Source of the DNA: Asterias rubens | Taxonomy: Eukaryota; Echinodermata; Asteroidea; Forcipulatida; Asteriidae | Direction of reading: 5' to 3' | NCBI RefSeq assembly: GCF_902459465.1 | Contig: NC_047063.1 | Location: 19,433,685 to 19,497,684 of the forward strand | DNA: 64,000 nt | Shown here: positions 34,701-43,700 of the stretch, piece by piece | Layout of the letters: each line of letters begins with the position of its first letter | Numbering within the stretch: position 1 is the first letter of the stretch | The notes under the pieces: model-generated | What the model saw: only the letters and a program-made list of their open reading frames with translations | Databases searched by the model: none | Told to the model about the DNA's origin: nothing | Program-made: the position numbers and the translations under genes

Positions 34701-37700
34701 AAGTAGGATCGCCGCTACCGCTGGCTTGGCCAATGGTGAACACTCACCGCAATTCTCGATTCGTGATTGGCGGTGATTGCACAGAGCCTTTGTGAGTTGC
34801 GTGACTCGCCGACATTAAGGCGTTAGTTGCCGATACATTGACATAGAAGTGTCAATCAAGTTGTCCGACGGGCACGGGCGGGCGGCTTTGAGGTGAGATA
34901 TGTGGTATGGTGTGGAAATACATCTAATTTGGTGCGGTCAGAACTACATTAGGTAGACGGGCCCGCTGTTATATGTGGAGAGCGAAGTGTGTTAGGAGCG
35001 TGGCGCTTCAAACCTATGTTCAAACTTTGTCAACACTAAAACGTAGTTACTAAACTTTTACAGAGTCCAGAGTTAGAAAAAACACATTTAAGAGCCAAAT
35101 TTATTTTTTAAAATTATTTGAATATTCATTGAATGTAGTTAGAGACACAATCACACACATTATGTCCAAAATCAGTTGTCTAATTTTAATCGAAGTGGTA
35201 ACCAAAATACAAAACAATTATACGGCAATAAATAAAAGAAAGTCACACTAATAAAACAGCCTTAAAGACCTAAGTACGTTTTTTGTTTTTTTTTGTTACA
35301 AAGACGTGGTTGCAACTGCCAACTTTAAATGTCTTCAACTAAACAAACATTCCGAACTCCGAAGTGCCAAAGATATCCTTCAAATCAATTAAAGAAAAAC
35401 ATGTTGTGATTGCTGACTTATCCGTCTATATAATCTATGACTACATTTGAAGATATCTTCCCTTTACCGTCGCTGAAGTGTTGATATATATTAATTGTAT
35501 ATATTAATGCTTCAGCGAACGGTAATGAGTGCGCGAATTCGACAACATCAGAACGTCAGAGTCATAGCTATGTCCAGTTTACAGGTTTTCAGACAAAAAC
35601 ACCAGCATGCTAGCCTTGTCTGGATTCAGGTTAGCTCTGTTGGGGGTTATGACAAAGCCTGCCTTACTGAATAGGCGTTCTGAAGGTGACGAAGTGGCCT
35701 GAATACAAAGGTATTTCCGAGCGAAGGAGGCCATCACTGGATACGTGGTTGCATGTAAGTACCACCATCGCAGGGGGTCACTATCGCAGTCAATGACTGG
35801 TATTGATGCGTACAACACGACTTCATCTTTTAGCAGAACTTTCTTAGACTTTCGTTGTCCAGTGGTTTCAGCTGTGTCCTCGCCAGTGCCCAGCCAATTA
35901 CCAAGTGTCCTTTTCTTCTTCGCTGGTGGTGGCTGCGTCGAAACCTCGGGCGCGGCGTCTGCTTCTATGTCTTGATCAGCATGGTTGCTCTCTGTCTCTT
36001 CTGGACATTCTTCGGAAAGAACTTGTTTGACCACGTCTAGCTCATTTTCGCCCTCGTCCTGATTCAGATACGTCGCCTATGATAGAGAGTAGAACATATA
36101 ATTCACGTTATTTTATTTATTTGTTTAGTTTATTTATTTATTTTATAAATACATTTTTTCAAAGACTCTTACTTATGTTTTATTGTGAAAACATAAACAA
36201 TGATGTATGTAACACGTAACTAACTAATAAATTGTAGCATACCTTGAAGCGAGGATCTAGAAAGGTGGTTATGTTCAGTAGTAGTTGCCTTCTGATTGGC
36301 TTGTACCTTCTGATTGGCAGCAAGTCTTGCAACACGTTGGCTCTGAGTTTGTTGTGTAGGAGTCCTTCTGGGTGTGGCTCGTCTGGCGGACGTCTCATCA
36401 CCATGGTGGTCGTGGTCTATTCTTTTTTATGTCATTTTTTGTTTACAAAAATGTGAAGTTGGTAAAGTGTAACATTTTCGTTCATGTTGGCGGCGGCGTT
36501 ACAACTATGTTCTCATGTCATTAATGCATAAAATAAATACAAAACCCATTAGCCCTAAAATCTAATGTGCACACAAAAATATAAAAAATTTAAACTTAGT
36601 ACTTACAGAAATCAGATTCTTCGGGTCCTTGCCGTTTTTAACTTGCTGCGCGCGAAGGTCCCTCTTTTTTTCCAACTGCTGTTGAACTTAGCCACGATGC
36701 CGTGGGCCACCCCTATAGCCCTGCTGATTCTTCGGTGGATGTCGGGGTGCCGCGTTTGCACGTATGAGTTGGTAATGCCGAGATTTAGGTTATGTCCAAA
36801 ACAAGGCAGATGTTCCCAATTCAAGTCGCCAACTGCCTTGATGACATTGGAGCCATTGTCAGTGGTGATGCAAACTTGCTTGGATGGGTTTAGATGCCAC
36901 TGGTCGAGCATGTCAGACATTGCGTCACTGAGCGTATTCCCCGTGTGATCATCAGAGACGAACCGGGTCCCCAGATTGATGTGATGCAAGTTCCACGATT
37001 TGTACTGTGTACCCCATATATGGCGTCATCCCGTGTGAAGACCACATGTCGGAAGTGGCGGCAAAATAGTCAATTTTCTCAATCTCCTGCAAAACGGTAT
37101 CTCTTGTTGCGTCATAGAGTTTCGGGATGTATGTTCTGGACATTGCCGTTGCGCTTGGAGGCGTATAGCGTCTGTCGAAGGTGTTGAGTAGGTGAAGAAA
37201 TCCCGTATTTTCCACAGTTTACATGAGCATGGCATCTTTCCCAATGCAGTAAGTGACGGCGTCTGTCAAATGTTTCCAAGTTTTGTCATTTTTCTGGTAC
37301 ATCTGGTTTTTGGTGAAGGCATCTATGATGGTGTTACGTCTTGGCTTGCTTTCGACGGATGAAGTTGAAGCCCCTCCATCATCGTCGCTGGTGTCCATGT
37401 TTCCCCTAGCCCGTGATGGTACCAAAGTCGTCATCCCGGTATGTTCACGTGGGTGATGTTGCTTCAAGTGAGATCGTAAGTTGGTGGTGCTACTGTCTTT
37501 CGCTCTGACTGTTTTCCGGCATAACAAGTTGTGTGGGTTACCTTCAACACTTCCGAAGTATTCCCAAACGGGGCTGTGTTTCCCCATGATTATGAGTTTA
37601 GACGACTTTAAAACAACTATTTGTTATGGCAAGAAAATTCTAGTAGGCCTATCGAGAAGAGAACGAAAAACAGGTACTGAGACGAATGCGCACTTTTGCA

Positions 37701-40700
37701 AAATGAAATATTCCCCCATCGGCAACAAGAAACAAAAAACAGAAGTTGCATCTTAAACAGCCGATAGGCTGGGGCAGCGGCGGCGGCTTCTTTTGAGGTT
37801 TTACTGTGCGCTCGCCGCGGGTCGTGAACTTTTGCGGCGGGCGGCTTATGGCGAAACACAGATAACAATGAAAAGCAGACACACTTGGTTGTAAAATGTA
37901 TTTTATTTAATAGGGCAACTCAAAATGATGAAACTACATAATGACAATGGCTTTTTATAATACTCAAACACAGATTTCTTTTAAATAATCGGACACTCTT
38001 TTGGTATTTTCGATATCATTTAGGAACATCGAATTTTTCAAAACATCAAAATTTTTCGATATATAGAAAATTTTGATTAAAAAAGTGACATCGGCGATTT
38101 CGATGTCAAAACAATATCGAGTTTATGAGTTTTTTTGATATATCGACGGACGTTATTTCAGTGTACTCAATAAATTGTGTTTTACTTTTTTCCAAGAGCA
38201 ATATTTTTTACCTGTTTCTTTTGTTTCACATTTTATGGGTTTATGTTATCCTTATTGCTCCATTAAATCCCAGAATGCAGTGCTTGCAGTGTTGAATTCT
38301 GGGAAGGTTGATAGAGAGAGGGTTGTGCTGCAAGGAGGATCGCACGGGGGCTTTTTAGTCACCCACCTCATTGGTCAGTTTCCGGTAAGTATATGTGCAT
38401 GGTTAGTGACTCGTCATTGCCAGTTTACATCCCCAACACCCTTAAACCCCAACAACCCTACGGCCCTACACCCCTATGCCTACACCCCTACGGCCCTAAA
38501 CCCCTATGGCCCTACACCCCTACGGCCCTAAACCCCTACGGCCCTACACCCCTATGCCTACACCCCTACGGCCCTACACCCCTATATGCCTACACCCCTA
38601 TATGCCTACACCCCTATATGCCTACACCCCTAGACCCCTATATGCCTACACCCCTAAATGCCTACACCCCTATACATGTATGCCTACACCCCTATATGCC
38701 TACACTATGGTGTTCCAAAGATGACAGGTCGCCTCGCTGTCGACGTCTCATTTATCCCATTAACTTGTGCATTAAACCCGGGTTCGGAGTCACCGTCGTC
38801 GTCGCCGCAATTTCTGTACTCTTGAGGGTGCAACAGTACATTTTACTCGGATTATATTGCTGGACCGATTGAGCTGTCACGGTTTGGTTCCATCACGTGT
38901 GCCAGAGCAAAGAACAGATTCGATCTTCAATATTGGTGGCTCAAAAAAAGAACGATATATTAGAAAGTCGGTGTCTGCACAATCTTTAAACAGACTTGTG
39001 CAGGATATAGGTCCCTCGTACTGTGTTCAAAATAAACCAGTTTAAGCTAAGAGACAGATCAATGAGCCATCCGACTTGAAATTTGAATGTGCGTCCAACT
39101 AAATATTGTAGTGCCCTCGGCCCCTTACATCTTTAAAGATTGTGCAGGATCAGAGCTGTTGATTGAGATAGTTGCGACATGGAGGGACAAGTTTTCTTTG
39201 GTCATGTGGTTGCTGGACGCCATGTTGTCTCCAAATGCAGCACAACCCAATGGGCAGACTAGTCTGGCACCCCGATTTTGCCATGCGTTTCTGTGGGAAC
39301 AAAATGGCTTCTAATCGCAAGTTATTGTAACTCTCCCAATAGACCTTTCTTTTGCAATGTCACAGCCCGAGCTTTTGCCAACCCAGGTTGGAAAACTATG
39401 AAAAGCTACAATGTATAAGTGCAAATCAAGAAAAGATCGCTATTTTTGGTAACTATGTAACCAAATTTGTTGATTTTGTTTTAAACAAACAACTAATTAT
39501 GAAAGGTTTTTATTTAATTGAAAGTTTGCCGAAAATGTTGAATTTGGTTAAAACATCTGTTGTGTTTTACTAACATTCGGCCGACCATGCCAACCAAGGC
39601 AGTTTGTTTATCAACAAAAGAAAGGTCTATACAGCTCTGTGCAGGATAGTGAAACAGCACCCTCAAGAATCCACCGGCGCCTTCAAGAGTCGGGAGGCGC
39701 TGCGACGCGACCTGTCATCTTTGGAACACCATACTAAACCCCTATATGCTTACACCCCTATATGCCAATGTCCCTACACCCCTAAACCCTATATGCCTAC
39801 ACCCCTATATGCCAACACCCCTATATGCCAACATCCCTACACCCCTAAACCCTATATGCCTACACCCCTACACCCCTTCACCCCTATATGCCTACACCCC
39901 TATATGCCTACACCCCTACACCCCTATATGCCAACATCCCTACACCCCTTAACCCTATATGCCTACACCCCTACACCCCTATATGCCTACACCCCTACAC
40001 CCCTACACCCCTATATGCCTTCACCCCTATATGCCTACACCCCTACACCCCTAAACCCTATATGCATACACCCCTATATGCCAATATCCCTACACCCCTA
40101 CCCCCCTATATGCCTACACCCCTACACCCCTATATGCCTACACCCCTACACCCCTATATGCCTACACCCCTATATGCCTACACCCCTACACCCCTTCACC
40201 CCTATATGCCTACACCCCTTCACCCCTATATGCCTCACCCCTACCCTTACAAAAAAACTCTATAGAATTCTATAAAAAAAAAACTATAGAAATTCTATAC
40301 AAATTTCTATAGAAAAGGGTATAGAACCCTTGTAAATAATTTCTATAAAATTTCTATACAGAATATATACAATATCTATACACATATCTATACAAAATCT
40401 ATACAACTTCTATACAATTTCTAAAAAAATTCTATACAACCTATAGAGTTTCTTTAGAAAATTGGGCCACTTTTCTATACAATTTCTATAGACATCTATA
40501 GCAACCTCTATAGAATGTTTAATAGAAATGTAAATAGATATGTATAGAGTTTTATAGGGCAGTGGGGGTGGGGGAGATAACAACTCAGTCTATTTTTCGT
40601 GTTATGCTGAATGATTAGAAAATGGGAAAGCAATAGGCATCTTGAATTACACAATTACAAATTAAAACGCATCTAACGTTTGTTTTAGTCAATTCGCTCA

Positions 40701-43700
40701 GTTAGCAGCTTGGGTTTCCAAAAATCAGTAGAAAATCTATTAAAGAAGACTTTCTCTTTAGAGAAATTCAGCGCTTTGTAGAATTCTATAGGACATTTTC
40801 TTTACTGCAATATAGCACTACAGAGAATTCTATAGAACATTAATGTCTTTACTGCAATAGCTCTACAGAGAATTCTATAGAAAATTTTCTTTACTGCAAT
40901 ATCACTACAGAGAATTCTATAGAAAATTTTCTTTACTGCAATAGCACTACAGAGAATTCTACAGAACATTTTCTTTACTGCAATATCACTACAGAGAATT
41001 CTATAGAGAATTTTCTCTATAGAGATTTTGCCTTCACATTTCTATAGACATCTATAGAAAATAATTATTCTATAGATTTATTTTTGCCTTTCTATAGATT
41101 TTCAGGATTTCTATAGAGCTCTATAGAGCTCTATAGACCCTTCTATAGAGTTCTATAGAACTTTTTTGTAAGGGTACACCCCTTCACCCCTATATGCCTA
41201 CACCCCTTCACCCCTTTATGCCTACACCCCTATATGCCTACACCCCTACACCCCTAAACCCTATACATGTATACATACACCCCTATATGCCAATACCCCT
41301 ACACCCCTACACCCCTATATGCCTACACCCCTAACCCCTTCACCCCTATATGCCTACACCCCTTCACCCCTTTATGCCTACACCCCTATATGCCTACACC
41401 CCTACACCCCTAAACCCTATACATGTATACATACACCCCTATATGCCAATATCCCAACACCCCTACACCCCTATATGCCTACACCCCTACACCCCTTCAC
41501 CCCTATATGCCTACACCCCTATATGCCTACACCCCTAAACCCTATATGCATACACCCCTATATGCCAATATCCCTACACCCCTACACCCCTATATGCCTA
41601 CACCCCTACACCCCTACACCCCTACACCCCTACACCCCTACACCCCTACACCCCTACACCCCTACACCCCTATATGCCTACACCCCTACACCCCTATATG
41701 CCTACACCCCTACACCCGACACGCACAGCCCTAGATTCCTACACCCAAATACCCCTACAAACACCCCTTCACCCAAAACACCCCTTAACCCCAACTTCAA
41801 GCTCTTCTTACATGTAGGTAGGAACCTACCTCCATAGTTGATTAATCTAACAGAATGGCAGCCAAAATAACAGTAAAGAAATGAAACTGTTAACCCAACA
41901 TGTATTATCTCTATTTTGCAGGGCTTTTATAAAGCATGCGTAGCAAGAAATCCTGTGGTAAACCTTGCATGTGAGTATCATTCTTAAATTTGTCAAATCG
42001 CATGAGAATAAACTATGTTTTGTTTGCAAAATAAACGAGTAACCTTGTACATTGACAGATTTGGTGCATAACAAATGTCCTGAATTATTACCACTCTTAT
42101 TGTTTTGATTTGTTACAGCCATGTTAGCAAGCACAGACATTCCGGATTGGTAAGTTTTTATCCATATAGTTGTACTTCGTGTTTATTACACCATGGTTTC
42201 TTCTCAAAACACACACCGACCAACCCAGCTGTGAAAATTTCATTAATTCAAGAGGTCATGTTCCTGTGAAAAACTACGAGAAATAGTTTGTGAACTTTTC
42301 GCTCAGTTCACTGATACTCATCCTCTAGTTCTCAAAACACACATGTGTTCCAGTGAAAATCACAAGAAACAGTTTGTGATTTATTTTTATTCCAAGATAT
42401 ATGTTGTAAAGTGTGCTCGCTGTTATTTAAAGGCAGTGGACACTATTGGTAATTACTCAACATAATTATACCATAAAACCTTACTTGGTAACGAGTAATG
42501 GGGAGAGGTTGATAGTATAAAACATTGTGAGAAACGGCTCTCTCTGAAGTGACGTAGTTTTCGAGAAAGAAGTAATTTTCCACAAATTTGATTTTGAGAC
42601 CTTCAGAATTAGATTTTGAGGTATTGAAATCAAGCATCTGAAAGCACACAACTTTGTGTAACAATGGTGTTTTTTCTTTCATTATTATCTCTCAACTCGA
42701 CGACCAATTGAGCTGAAATTTTCACAGGTTTGTTATTTTATGCATTTGTTGAGATATATACCAAGTGAGAAGACTGGTCTTTGACAATTACTAATAGTGT
42801 CCAGTGTCTTTAAAGGAGAGATCGGACATAAAGACCATTCAAGTAACAACAATGTGCTGTACTCTTTTATAGTACTGTATTCTTAGTATTTATGTTGGAT
42901 GTCGTCATCTAAAACAAGGCTACCTACACAATGCCTCCAATACACTATTCAAATAAGCCCCATCCCATTATTTATTGGCCAAGTACAGCTGTAAAACCTA
43001 TGATGACCATTTGGCGATGTGCCTGTTGTCTCGAAATAATGACGTCTTGCATAAATATTAAGACATGTGTATAGCAGTGCCAATCTCAATAACTAGGCTA
43101 GGTATTAGTGCACTCGAGACATTCTAGCTACTGCCCAGCCCATAGCAACAGAGACAGTTCGCCGAAAGTACATAGATATACATGCTGTCAAAATTGGATA
43201 CGTCACGGATAAACAATTTCTGAATTCAGACTTTTTAAAGTCTGTCTGGGAAACAACAAAAATCGTATTTTGTTTCCAAATCAAATAAGTCAGACTCTTT
43301 ATATACTTCTCTAGCACTAAAAAATACTGTACCCAAAAGCTGATTTGAATCTATGACCCTAGGGGTTATCAAAAGGTGGCAATGCCATCACTTCTATACT
43401 ACCTTCTAAGATCTGGATGTCAGACTTTTTGTCGGAAGTGACTCTTACCCCTGATACGTCTTGTTGATTGTAGCAACTGATATCAGCAATAGTGATTTTT
43501 TTTTAGGGGGGGGAGGTCTTTTTAATGCTAGTTTCTTATTATTAGTATCTTTCCCATGATAGTGTTTCATACAGAACTATTTCTCTGAATGGTTGCTTCC
43601 GGTATGAACTCTATAATCAGTGGTTTGTTGCTGTAACAATCATTTTGAATGTTGTGCTTTTTCTTGAAATCTGTAGGAGTTGCTGTGAGGCTGGCATGGA

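Larger units (their letters stand above)
32769..38163 (-). mobile_element. hAT transposon (ZBED type), decayed, in APEH intron 16
   Basis: TTTCTGTG (32769-32776) and TTTCAGTG (38156-38163) form an 8-bp target duplication with one mismatch. The ends are TAACGTCCGTCGAT (32777-32790) and ATCGACGGACGTTA (38142-38155). The transposase pseudogene lies at 35579-37587 on the minus strand, and a LINE fragment is nested at 32938-34561. Confidence 0.9.
38417..41805. repeat. 8-bp-period satellite array, split by two insertions, APEH intron 17
   Basis: Blocks 38417-38707, 39732-40243 and 41175-41805 consist of 8-base units CCCCTACA, CCCCTATA, TGCCTACA, CCCCTAAA and CCCCTTCA in changing order, with CCCCTATATGCCTACA a frequent pair. 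Because 8 does not divide by 3, all three plus-strand frames stay open as Pro/Tyr/Thr-rich text. These ORFs are not genes. The array starts about 30 bases after the exon 17 donor. Confidence 0.95.

Noticed and set aside
38417..41805. Telomere-like repeat
   Set aside because: The units resemble CCCTAA only now and then. The dominant unit is 8 bp (CCCCTACA), and the array is inside an intron.
39604..41837. Long Pro/Tyr/Thr-rich ORFs, up to 223 codons
   Set aside because: They come from the 8-bp satellite, whose period keeps all three frames open. They have no start context or splice links and run into the foldback elements.
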